A DNA stretch of 54,574 nt from positions 1-54,574 of the forward strand of contig NZ_JAVHJU010000010.1 in NCBI RefSeq assembly GCF_031082405.1, in the 5' to 3' direction. The DNA comes from Amycolatopsis sp. A133. Lineage in GTDB: Bacteria > Actinomycetota > Actinomycetes > Mycobacteriales > Pseudonocardiaceae. Both the position numbers and the translations under genes were made by a program. Of the stretch, positions 46,790-54,459 are shown piece by piece; positions within the stretch are counted from its first letter, which is position 1; each line of letters opens with the position of its first letter. A model generated the notes under the pieces. That model was not told the DNA's origin and made no database searches. It saw nothing but the letters and a program-made list of their open reading frames with translations.

Positions 46790-47736
46790 GCCGCCCACCT
46801 CCCGACCCGCGTGCGCAGCAGGCGCAGCAGAACGTCGATTCCGAGCCCGGCGATCCCGATGACCACGAGCACCGCGAAGATCTTGTCGGTCTGCAGGAAC
46901 CGCTGCGCGCGGACGATCCGGTACCCGAGGCCGGCCGAGGAGTTGATCAGCTCGGCTACGACCACGAAGTTCCACGCCGCGGCGGCGTTGACCCGGACGG
47001 CGTCGATCATGCCCGGCAGCGAGTGCGGCACGACGATCTTGCGCAGCACCTCGCCGCGGCGAGCGCCGAGGGTGTAGGAGACGTCGATGAGCGAGCTCGG
47101 CACGCTGCGGACGACGTCGGCGGTCATCAGCGTGTTGAAGAAGACCGTTCCGATGAACAGGATGGCGATCTTCGACGGCTCGCCGAGGCCGAGCCAGATG
47201 ATCAGCAGCGGGATGAACGCGCTCGCCGGCAGGTAGCGCAGCAGCCCGATCAACGGCTCGAAGAACGCCTGCCCGGCGGTGAAGGTGCCCATCAGGATGC
47301 CGAGCGGCACGGAAACCAGCACGGCGAGGCCGAAACCTTCGAGCACCCGCTGGGTCGTCGCCCAGAGGTCCTCGAAGAGCTCGCCCCTGCTCGCCATGTC
47401 GGCCCCGGCCTCGACCACCGCAACCGGCGACGGCAGGAACGTCGAGTCGACGGCCCCGCTGATGCTCAGCACGACCCACGCGAGGAACGGGATCGCGAAC
47501 GACAGCACCGCGAGCGTCCAGCGGGACGTCGCTGAAATGGGCGCGCGCAAGGAGAAAAGCGGCGAAGCGGACGGCTTCAGGCCGGCCCGGCGGGGCAGCG
47601 GCGACCAGCCCGGTCGTCCACCGCCCGCCCGGCCGGCCTCCTGCCGCTCGGCGAGCTGCTGTTCGGCTTCCAGTGCCTCGGCGGTCTTCGCGTCGGCGGT
47701 GGTCGCCGGGGTGGTGCGCTGGGTCGGACCGGTCAC
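46786..47736 (-). CDS. NitT/TauT-type ABC transporter permease with long N-terminal extension
   Basis: The 316-residue product has about six membrane helices starting near residue 69 and the permease EAA loop (SYTLGARRGEVLRKIVVPHS). The first 65 residues form an unusual charged, Ala/Glu-rich, likely cytoplasmic extension (TADAKTAEALEAEQQLAERQE and following), absent from most relatives. GTG 47736 overlaps the binding-protein stop (GTGA). Confidence 0.92.
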   Translation of the reverse strand: MTGPTQRTTPATTADAKTAEALEAEQQLAERQEAGRAGGGRPGWSPLPRRAGLKPSASPLFSLRAPISATSRWTLAVLSFAIPFLAWVVLSISGAVDSTFLPSPVAVVEAGADMASRGELFEDLWATTQRVLEGFGLAVLVSVPLGILMGTFTAGQAFFEPLIGLLRYLPASAFIPLLIIWLGLGEPSKIAILFIGTVFFNTLMTADVVRSVPSSLIDVSYTLGARRGEVLRKIVVPHSLPGMIDAVRVNAAAAWNFVVVAELINSSAGLGYRIVRAQRFLQTDKIFAVLVVIGIAGLGIDVLLRLLRTRVGRWAA

Positions 47737-48746
47737 TGGGGCGCGGCCTTCACGAACTGGTCGTCGAAGAGCCCGTCGAGCGAGGGCCGTTGCTGGGCGA
47801 GCCCGGTGCCGACGATGAAGTCGATGATCTTGTTCGCCTGGAAGTCGAGGTGCTGCGGGGTGACGCCCGGGGTGAACGCGTCGATGTTCTGCTGCCGCGT
47901 GAAGATCGTGGTGCCCGCGTCGTAGGTCTTGTAGTCCGCGTCGGACACACCACCGCGCTTGGCCATGATCTGCACGGCCGCGTCCTTGTTGTTCTTGATC
48001 CAGGCCAGCGTCTCGAACCAGGTGTTGACCAGCGCCTGCACGTCCTTCGGGTGGTCCTTGACCAGCTTCTGCGACGTGACGAGGTGGTCCGGGATGGCGC
48101 CGGGGAACTCCGCCGACGTCGAGATCGCGCGGCTGCCCGGGCGCTCCAGCGCCTTCGAGGTGAACGGCGCGAACGCGGCGACCGCGTCGACCTGCGCGCC
48201 GGCGAAGGCGGCCGCGGCGGCGTCGGTCGGGAGGTTGACGAGCTGGATGTCCTTTTCGGTCAGTTTCGCCGACTGCAGCGCCAGCAGCAGCAGGTAGTGG
48301 TCGACCGCACCCTGCTCGACGGCGACCTTCTTGCCCTTGAGGTCGGCGACGCTGGTGATGCCGTCGCGCGCGATGATCTTGTCGTTGCCGGTGGAGTTGT
48401 CGTTCACCAGCACGATCGACAGCTTGGCGCCGCCGGAGACCGACGACAGCGTGTCGTTGAGGGTCTGGCTGTTGGCGTCGATGGCGCCGCTGGAGAGCGC
48501 GTTGATGCTGTCGGTGTAGTTGTCGAAGTACTTCAGGTCGACGTTCACGCCGTTCTTCGCGAACAGCCCCTGTTCCTGCGCCACCTGCCAGGGGAACCAG
48601 CCCGGCCAGGCGCTGAACCCGATGGTGATCTTGCTGCCGCTGCCGGAGGCGGAACTGTCGCTGCACCCCGAAAGCGCGGTGACCCCGGCGAGGGTCAGCA
48701 ACGTCAGGAGCACCGTCAGCAGACGGGGGCGGGAACGGGAAATCAC
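47733..48746 (-). CDS. NitT/TauT-type ABC transporter substrate-binding lipoprotein
   Basis: The 337-residue product has a lipoprotein signal with LSGC (Cys about 28) and the NMT1/SsuA-like fold (KITIGFSAWPGWFPWQVAQE, about 39-58, and YVSDADYK-like blocks SDADYKTYD). It collects a small oxyanion/organosulfur or thiamine-precursor-like solute; the block FSAWPGWFPW is reminiscent of taurine/aliphatic sulfonate or nitrate binders, but no substrate can be stated. GTG 48746 is preceded by CTGGAG. Confidence 0.92.
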   Translation of the reverse strand: MISRSRPRLLTVLLTLLTLAGVTALSGCSDSSASGSGSKITIGFSAWPGWFPWQVAQEQGLFAKNGVNVDLKYFDNYTDSINALSSGAIDANSQTLNDTLSSVSGGAKLSIVLVNDNSTGNDKIIARDGITSVADLKGKKVAVEQGAVDHYLLLLALQSAKLTEKDIQLVNLPTDAAAAAFAGAQVDAVAAFAPFTSKALERPGSRAISTSAEFPGAIPDHLVTSQKLVKDHPKDVQALVNTWFETLAWIKNNKDAAVQIMAKRGGVSDADYKTYDAGTTIFTRQQNIDAFTPGVTPQHLDFQANKIIDFIVGTGLAQQRPSLDGLFDDQFVKAAPQ

Positions 48747-48814
48747 AACGAACTCCAGGTTGCGGGGGAAGTGGAGTGGTGCCGTACCAAAAGGGGGAAT
48801 TGCGGTGCTCGGGG

Positions 48815-48874
48815 CTACCGGTGGTGACGACGGGAAGGGGGAACACGTCGAGCTGCGCTACCGCGCACGGTCAT
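48815..48874 (-). CDS. Possible leader peptide upstream of the NitT/TauT-type operon
   Basis: A 19-codon frame (MTVRGSAARRVPPSRRHHR) begins with ATG 8-9 nt past GGAAGTGA and ends 68 nt before the binding-protein GTG. It is rich in Arg and His. In other actinobacteria short conserved peptides with an SRRH motif precede sulfur genes, which makes this worth noting, but the match is only partial. Support is weak. Confidence 0.25.
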   Translation of the reverse strand: MTVRGSAARRVPPSRRHHR

Positions 48875-49398
48875 CGCTGCTCACTTCCGGCCGCACCTGA
48901 TCGGGTCATCGCGAGAGAACGCGGACAGGAAGTACCTACACCCAGTGAAATCCCAGCACTCAGCGCACCGGATCAGCCACCCCTGTCCCTCTCCCGGCGG
49001 AGAGCCTAGCGAGTAGCACAAGATCCCCACAACGTCCGCCAGTTCAGCCAAACGAGTGACCACCAGCTGGGCTAACCAGCAATGACCCGGGGCACTCAAG
49101 ATCAACTTGAGCCTTGGTTCCTGTCGGCCACCCGGCCAATCGGGCCCGCGCACGGCCGGCAATCGTGTGCAACTGCACGACCGATCGCCCCTGATCGTCA
49201 CCGCGGCCGCAGCGAGTGCCGAGATCATCACCGAGTGCGAATCGGCAGATCCGAACGGTCGTTCGGGAACTGCCGGTCACCACCCCGGGAATCGAACACC
49301 TGTCCGCATCTGCCGATACCGCACCGATCCGGGATCCGCGAATGATTCCTCGACTGTTAACACGCCCGAAACATTTCGACCGGTGCCGCGCATTTCGA
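48875..49398. other. Long non-coding gap with several hairpins
   Basis: This stretch lies between the GT39 gene (stop at 49399) and the NitT/TauT-type operon (start 48746), both on the minus strand. I see no convincing gene. It has CTCAAG/CTTGAG (49095-49111), a 10-bp inverted repeat ATCGGCAGAT (49241-49250)/ATCTGCCGAT (49308-49317) enclosing CCGAAC/GTTCGG and CCGG/CCGG stems, and AT-richer ends. It may be a promoter/leader region. Confidence 0.5.
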
Positions 49399-51276
49399 TC
49401 AAATGACAGATTTAGTCAGGTCGTAAACGGTCGTCCCCCCGGCGGTGACCGGGGCGAAGTTCTGCTCGACCCAAGCCTGGATCTCGCCGGCGGTCCCGCG
49501 GCCACCCCCGAAGCCACCGCGGCCGCCGTCGACGTAGTAGTGGATGTCGCCGTCGGCGACGTACTGCCGGAACTGTTCCAGCGTCGGCGCCGGGTCGCTG
49601 CCGCTGAAGCCGCCGATCGCGAGCACCGGCCGTCCGCTCGCCAGCGCCAGGCCCGCCGACTGCATCGCGCCGCTCTGCGCCGCCGCCCACTTCGTCGTCG
49701 TGCCCTTCAGCAGGTCGATCACCGTGCTGTCGGTCTCCCCCGCGCCGAACCCGCGCGGACCGCCGCGTCCACTCGCGACGGCCGGGCCGGACGACGGCGT
49801 CCCGCCGGAGTGCGCGGCCGCCGCCGTGGCCAGCGTGAAGGACGTCGTCCCGAGCAACGCCCCGCACAGGCCCAGCACGGCCACGACCGGACCGAGCCGC
49901 CGGAACCGGTCGGCGCCGAAGAGCAGTCCGGCGACCGCGGCGGCGGCGAGCACCAAGAGCGTGAAGCGGACCCACGGCTGCCAGTCCGGCGTCCGCGCGA
50001 GGAGCACGAACCCCCAGACCGCGGTCACCGCGAGCATGACGGCGAGCACCGCGCGAGCCGCGAAGTTGGCCCGGCCGCGCCAGAGCTCCCGCGCGGAGAT
50101 CCCCAGCGTGGCGGCGATCCCCGGGGCCAGCGCGACCGTGTAGTACGGGTGGATGATGCCGCTCATGTAGCTGAACACCAGTGCGGTGACGACCAGCCAG
50201 CCGCCCCACAGCAGCAGCGCCGCCCGCGTCCGGTCGGTGCGGGGCGCGCGGCGCGTGAACCACAGGCCGGCGGCCAGCCCGATGACCGCGGCGGGCAGCA
50301 GCCACGACGCCTCGCCGCCGAACTCGCCGCCGAACAGCCGCGTCAGGCCGGTCTCACCGCCGAAGCCACCCCCGAACCCACGGCCGCCCGCGGGCAGCTC
50401 CATCCCGGCAGGCGGCGTGAAGGTCTGGCCGCCGCGTCCCTCACCGAAGATCCGGCCGAGCCCGTTGTAGCCGAAAGCCAGCTCCAGCACGGTGTTGTCG
50501 GTCGAACCGCTGATGTAGGGCCGGTCCGCGACCGGCCACAGCGCGACGGCCACGATCCACCAGCCGGCGGAGACGAGCACCGCCCCCGCCGCGGCGAAGA
50601 GCTGCCCGATCCGGCGGCCCAGCGACGTCGGCGCGGCGACGGCGTAAGCGAGCACGAACGCGGGCAGCACGAGGAAGGCCTGCAGCATCTTGTCGAGGAA
50701 GCCGAAGCCGATCGCGACCCCGGCCAGCACCAGCCACGTCGTGCTCGCGTGGGCCAGCGCCCGCACGACGCAGTACGCCCCGGCGACGAGCAGCAGCACG
50801 AGGAAGGAGTCGGGGTTGTCGTAGCGGAACATGAGCGCGGCCACCGGCGTCAGGGCGAGCGCGGTCCCGGCCAGCAGTCCCGCACCGGGGCCGGACAGCC
50901 GCCGCACGGCGAGGTAGAGCAGGCCGACGGATGCCACACCCGCGAGCGCGTCCGGCACGAGCAGGCTCCAGCTGGAGAAGCCGAAGATCCGGCCGGACAA
51001 GCCCATGATCCACAGGGAGAAGGGTGGTTTGTCGACGGTGACGACGTTGCCCGGATCGAGCGAACCGAAGAACCACGCCTTCCAGCTCCACGTACCGGCC
51101 TGCACGGCCATGGCGTAGAAGTCGTTGGCCCAGCCCGTCTTCGACAGGTCCCACAGGTAGAGCAGGCCGGTGCCGACGAGCAGAGCGGCCACGGCGGGCT
51201 TGACCCACCGCGGTCCCCGACCGGCGGCGGGCGGCTGGGGCTGGGCGTGTTCGGGCGCCGACAGCGTGGTCGTCAT
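49399..51276 (-). CDS. GT39/ArnT-like membrane glycosyltransferase with Gly-rich loops
   Basis: The 625-residue product has about 11-13 membrane helices. The first periplasmic loop (NDFYAMAVQAGTWSWKAWFF) and DPGNVVTVDKPPF, with acidic catalytic candidates, fit the PMT/ArnT (GT-C) family. Relatives transfer sugars from polyprenyl carriers to proteins or lipids. Residues about 290-325 carry Gly-rich insert GGRGFGGGFGGETG, and the extracytoplasmic C terminus has GGRGGFGGGRG and the conserved YVDGG. ATG 51276 is the start. Four 11-bp-phased CACA-G/A/T sites lie just upstream, linking it to the adjacent two-component system. Confidence 0.88.
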   Translation of the reverse strand: MTTTLSAPEHAQPQPPAAGRGPRWVKPAVAALLVGTGLLYLWDLSKTGWANDFYAMAVQAGTWSWKAWFFGSLDPGNVVTVDKPPFSLWIMGLSGRIFGFSSWSLLVPDALAGVASVGLLYLAVRRLSGPGAGLLAGTALALTPVAALMFRYDNPDSFLVLLLVAGAYCVVRALAHASTTWLVLAGVAIGFGFLDKMLQAFLVLPAFVLAYAVAAPTSLGRRIGQLFAAAGAVLVSAGWWIVAVALWPVADRPYISGSTDNTVLELAFGYNGLGRIFGEGRGGQTFTPPAGMELPAGGRGFGGGFGGETGLTRLFGGEFGGEASWLLPAAVIGLAAGLWFTRRAPRTDRTRAALLLWGGWLVVTALVFSYMSGIIHPYYTVALAPGIAATLGISARELWRGRANFAARAVLAVMLAVTAVWGFVLLARTPDWQPWVRFTLLVLAAAAVAGLLFGADRFRRLGPVVAVLGLCGALLGTTSFTLATAAAAHSGGTPSSGPAVASGRGGPRGFGAGETDSTVIDLLKGTTTKWAAAQSGAMQSAGLALASGRPVLAIGGFSGSDPAPTLEQFRQYVADGDIHYYVDGGRGGFGGGRGTAGEIQAWVEQNFAPVTAGGTTVYDLTKSVI

Positions 51277-51299
51277 GGGAGCCACCGTGTCGGCACCGC

Positions 51300-51337
51300 A
51301 TGTGGTCAACTTGTGGCGAAGCTGTGCGTCACCTGTG
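51300..51337 (-). promoter_or_regulatory. Four phased CACAG-like sites upstream of the GT39 gene
   Basis: On the plus strand NTGTG occurs at 51300, 51311, 51322 and 51333 (A, T, C, C first bases), i.e. CACAG, CACAG, CACAA, CACAT on the minus strand with exact 11-bp spacing. The same half-site and period occur in the response-regulator promoter region. OmpR-type regulators bind 11-bp-spaced direct repeats. Confidence 0.7.
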
Positions 51338-51356
51338 CATCCCCCCCAGGGTGGCC

Positions 51357-52823
51357 TTAGGGAGCCGGGGCCGCCGGGAAGGTGATCGCGAACTCCGTCC
51401 GTCCCGGCCGGCTCTGCACGCCGACCCGGCCGCCGTGCACGCCCACCACCGCGGCCACGATCGCCAGCCCCAGCCCCGTGCTGCCCGCCGCGCGCGAACG
51501 GGAATTGTCGCCGCGGGCGAAGCGCTCGAAGATGTCGGGGAGGATCTCCGGTGCGATGCCCGGGCCGTCGTCGGCCACCCGGAGCCGGACGATTCCGTCC
51601 GATGTGGACAGCGTGGTCGTCACCGTCGTCCCCGGCGGTGTGTGCGTGCGCGCGTTGGCCAGCACGTTGATCACCACCTGGTGCAGCTGGCCCGCGTCGC
51701 CGAGGACGCCGATCGGCTCGCCCGGCACGTCCATCAGCCACTTGTGGTCCGGGCCCGCCACGTGCGCGTCCGCGACCGCGTCGGCCACCAGCCGGCACAG
51801 GTCCACCCACTCGTGCACCACCGGACGCCCCGAATCCAGCCGGGCGAGCAGCAGCAGGTCCTCGACCAGCGTCGTCATCCGGCGCGACTCGGACTCGACG
51901 CGGCTCATGGCGAACGCGACGTCCGGGGGCACCTGCTCGCCGCCGCGGCGGGTCAGCTCCGCGTAACCGCGGATCGCCGCCAGCGGCGTGCGCAGCTCGT
52001 GGCTCGCGTCCGCGACGAACTGGCGGACGCGGTTCTCGCTCGCGTGCCGCGCGGTCAGCGCGTTCGCGACGTGCTGCAGCATCCGGTTCAGCGCCGAGCC
52101 GACCTTGCCGACCTCGGTGTTCGGATCGGTGTCGGCCTCCGGGACGCGTTCGGAGAGCGCGACTTCGCCGCGGTCCAGCGGCAGCTCGGAGACGCGCGTC
52201 GCGGTCGCGGCCAGCCGGTCGAGCGGCTGCATCGTGCGCCGGATCGTCGCCGCGCCGACCGCGCCCGCCAGCAGGATCCCGGCGAGCGCAACACCGCCGA
52301 GGATGAACCCGAGCTGCCACAGCGTCTCGTTGACGTCCTTCAGCGGCAGGCCGATGACCGTCTTCTCGCCCTTCGGCGCCACCGTCGAAACGACGCGGTA
52401 CTCGCCGAGCGTGCCGCCGAGGTCGACGCTCCGCTGCTTCCCGTCGGACGGCAGCGCGAGCAGCGCCAGCATCTGGTCCTTGGTGATGCCCTTGAACGGC
52501 GCCTTGCGCTTCGACGGCGGCCCCGCGCTGAAGTCGAGCACCCCGGCCTGCACCACCGCACCCGTCTGGACGACGGCGAGCGTGCCCTCGCCCTGGCCGA
52601 GCACGCGCAGCGGGTCCGGCGGCGGCGCGTCGCCGTACGGCCACGCCGGCCGTTCCCCGCCGTGCGCGGCGCGGTCGGTGGCCGCCTTGAGCCGGTCGTC
52701 CTGCTGGCGGATCAGGAACTCGCTCAGCGCGAACTCGGTGACAACACCGACGACCACGCAGACCAGGGCGAGCAGCGCGGCGAGCTGGACGATCAGCCGC
52801 CGCCGCAGCGACCACTGTGACAT
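51357..52823 (-). CDS. Two-component sensor histidine kinase
   Basis: The 488-residue product has two membrane helices (about 11-36 and 155-180) bracketing an extracytoplasmic sensor region, HAMP, HisKA with the phospho-accepting His in DASHELRTPLAAIRGY, and HATPase_c with NVLANARTHTP (N box), DDGPGIAPE and GSTGLGLAIV. It phosphorylates the adjacent response regulator. ATG 52823 lies 16 nt past the regulator stop; ATG 52862 would overlap the regulator end and add 13 residues. Confidence 0.92.
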   Translation of the reverse strand: MSQWSLRRRLIVQLAALLALVCVVVGVVTEFALSEFLIRQQDDRLKAATDRAAHGGERPAWPYGDAPPPDPLRVLGQGEGTLAVVQTGAVVQAGVLDFSAGPPSKRKAPFKGITKDQMLALLALPSDGKQRSVDLGGTLGEYRVVSTVAPKGEKTVIGLPLKDVNETLWQLGFILGGVALAGILLAGAVGAATIRRTMQPLDRLAATATRVSELPLDRGEVALSERVPEADTDPNTEVGKVGSALNRMLQHVANALTARHASENRVRQFVADASHELRTPLAAIRGYAELTRRGGEQVPPDVAFAMSRVESESRRMTTLVEDLLLLARLDSGRPVVHEWVDLCRLVADAVADAHVAGPDHKWLMDVPGEPIGVLGDAGQLHQVVINVLANARTHTPPGTTVTTTLSTSDGIVRLRVADDGPGIAPEILPDIFERFARGDNSRSRAAGSTGLGLAIVAAVVGVHGGRVGVQSRPGRTEFAITFPAAPAP

Positions 52824-52839
52824 CCAAGCGCGCTTCGGT

Positions 52840-53589
52840 TCAGCCTGCGGGCTTGAGGACATACCCGGCGCCCCGCATGGTGTGGATCATCGGCTCGCGG
52901 TCGGCGTCGATCTTCTTGCGCAGGTACGAGATGTAGAGCTCAACGATGTTGGCCTGACCGCCGAAGTCGTAGCTCCACACGCGGTCCAGGATCTGGGCCT
53001 TCGACAGCACCCGCTTCGGGTTGCGCATGAGGTAGCGCAGCAGCTCGAACTCGGTCGCGGTCAGCGGCACCAGGTCGCCGCCGCGGTGCACCTCGCGGCT
53101 GTCTTCGTCGAGGGTGAGGTCGCCGACGACCAGCGTCGAGCCGCTCGCGCCGGTGACCCCGCCGGCCCGGCGCAGCAGCGCGCGCAGGCGCAGCGCCACT
53201 TCTTCGAGGCTGAACGGCTTGGTGACGTAGTCGTCGCCACCGGCGGTGAGCCCGGCGATGCGGTCCTCGACCGCGTCCTTCGCCGTCAGGAACAGCACCG
53301 GCAGGTGGGGCGCCTCGGACCGCATCCGGCGCAGCACCTCGAGGCCGCTGAAGTCGGGGAGCATGACGTCGAGGACGACGGCGTCGGGGCGGAAGTCGCG
53401 CGCGATCCGGACGGCCTCGGTGCCGTCGCCCGCGCTGCGCACCTCCCAGCCCTCCATCCGCAGGGCCATCGACACGAGCTCGGCCAGCGTCGCCTCGTCG
53501 TCGACGACGAGTACCCGGACCGGGCTCCCGTCGGCGCGGCGCAGATCGGCCTTGCCAGGGCCCGGTGACGTGGCGTTCATAGCGGTCAT
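52840..53589 (-). CDS. OmpR/PhoB-family response regulator
   Basis: The 249-residue product has a receiver domain (VLVVDDEATL, phospho-Asp in VVLDVMLPD, Lys in KPFSLEEV) and a winged-helix effector (ATEFELLRYLMRNPKRVLSK, IVELYISYLRKKID). ATG 53589 follows GGAAGG. It is upstream of its kinase in the same operon and divergent from the DUF5666-like gene, with CACAG repeats in between. The 29-residue N-terminal extension before the receiver is unusual. Confidence 0.95.
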   Translation of the reverse strand: MTAMNATSPGPGKADLRRADGSPVRVLVVDDEATLAELVSMALRMEGWEVRSAGDGTEAVRIARDFRPDAVVLDVMLPDFSGLEVLRRMRSEAPHLPVLFLTAKDAVEDRIAGLTAGGDDYVTKPFSLEEVALRLRALLRRAGGVTGASGSTLVVGDLTLDEDSREVHRGGDLVPLTATEFELLRYLMRNPKRVLSKAQILDRVWSYDFGGQANIVELYISYLRKKIDADREPMIHTMRGAGYVLKPAG

Positions 53590-53622
53590 GGTGCCACCTT
53601 CCCGGCCCGGCGTCGGTGTTCG

Positions 53623-53730
53623 CTGTGCGGTGGCTGTGCATTCGCTGTGAAGGTTCCCGCTTTCGGGGCCGCTTTGGAGGCTGCTGGGGAGGCACAGCGC
53701 GTGCTGACGCTCCGCACAGCTCAAACACAG
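53623..53730. promoter_or_regulatory. Phased CACAG repeats between response regulator and DUF5666-like genes
   Basis: Toward the regulator: CTGTG on the plus strand at 53623, 53634 and 53645 (spacing 11). Toward the DUF5666-like gene: CACAG on the plus strand at 53693, 53715 and 53726 (spacing 22 then 11). The two clusters face outward, so one regulator could bind both promoters. The symmetry and strict 11-bp phasing support direct-repeat binding by an OmpR-type regulator. Confidence 0.7.
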
Positions 53731-53781
53731 CCGCGGCGGTGAACCTGGGCGGGACCAGTGTGGGTACGACCGGAGGACACG

Positions 53782-54417
53782 ATGACGACCCCGAACACCC
53801 CGCCCGAGGGCGAACCGGCTCCCGCCGCGAACACCCCGGCCTGGGGCGAACCGGCCCCGGCGAACTGGGGCGACCCCGCGGCGGCACCGGCGAAGAAGGC
53901 CTGGTCCGGCAAGAAGACGGCGATCGCGGCCGGCATCGCCGTGGTGATCGCGGCGGGCGGCGGCGCGGCCATCTGGGCGGGCACGAGCAGCGCCGACAAT
54001 TCGGCACCGGGCCCCGGCGGTTTCGGCGGCCCGGGCGGCGGCCAGTTCCGCGGCCAGGGGATGCCGGGAGGCGGCTTCGGCGGCGGCGTGGCGGCGCTGC
54101 GCGAGGCGTTGCACGGCGACTTCGTCGTGTCGAACGGCAGCGGCGGCTACACGACCGAGCGCCTGCAGACGGGCGACGTGACCGAGCTGAGCGCGACCTC
54201 GGTGACGTTGACCAGCAAGGACGGCTACAAGCAGACGTACACGCTCGACTCGTCGACCCAGAAGACGGGCGAGGTGAAGCAGGGCGACACGAACGTGACG
54301 GTGGTGGCCAAGGTCGAGGGCCAGACGGCAACGGCGACCTCGCTCGGCCAGGGCTTCGAGGGCCAGCGCCAGCCGGGCCAGCGCCGTGGCGGCTACCCGG
54401 CCCGCCCAACGAACTGA
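53782..54417 (+). CDS. DUF5666-like membrane-anchored protein with Gly-rich spacer
   Basis: The 211-residue product has a Pro/Ala-rich cytoplasmic N terminus (about 1-40), one membrane helix (about 45-66), a Gly-rich spacer (about 76-100, with PGGFGGPGGG and PGGGFGGG) and a beta-rich extracytoplasmic domain (about 120-195, TTERLQTGDVTELSATSVTL and KQTYTLDSSTQKTG) resembling DUF5666. ATG 53782 follows GGAGG. It is divergent from the two-component operon with shared repeat sites and is the likely regulated target. Its function is unknown. Confidence 0.85.
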   Translation: MTTPNTPPEGEPAPAANTPAWGEPAPANWGDPAAAPAKKAWSGKKTAIAAGIAVVIAAGGGAAIWAGTSSADNSAPGPGGFGGPGGGQFRGQGMPGGGFGGGVAALREALHGDFVVSNGSGGYTTERLQTGDVTELSATSVTLTSKDGYKQTYTLDSSTQKTGEVKQGDTNVTVVAKVEGQTATATSLGQGFEGQRQPGQRRGGYPARPTN

Positions 54418-54459
54418 CCGACGAGCTGACCGACGCTCCCCATCGCCCCAAGCGCCCCA

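Noticed and set aside
49241..49317. tRNA-like stretch with GTTCGATTCC on the minus strand
   Set aside because: The T-loop-like sequence has no complementary 5-bp stem around it, and the acceptor-like repeat does not give the normal cloverleaf or length order.
48875..49398. SAM or cobalamin riboswitch upstream of the NitT/TauT-type operon
   Set aside because: None of the conserved core sequences of these riboswitches was found.
53758..53781. Start of the DUF5666-like protein upstream of ATG 53782
   Set aside because: An in-frame GTG at 53758 has no ribosome site, whereas ATG 53782 is preceded by GGAGG.
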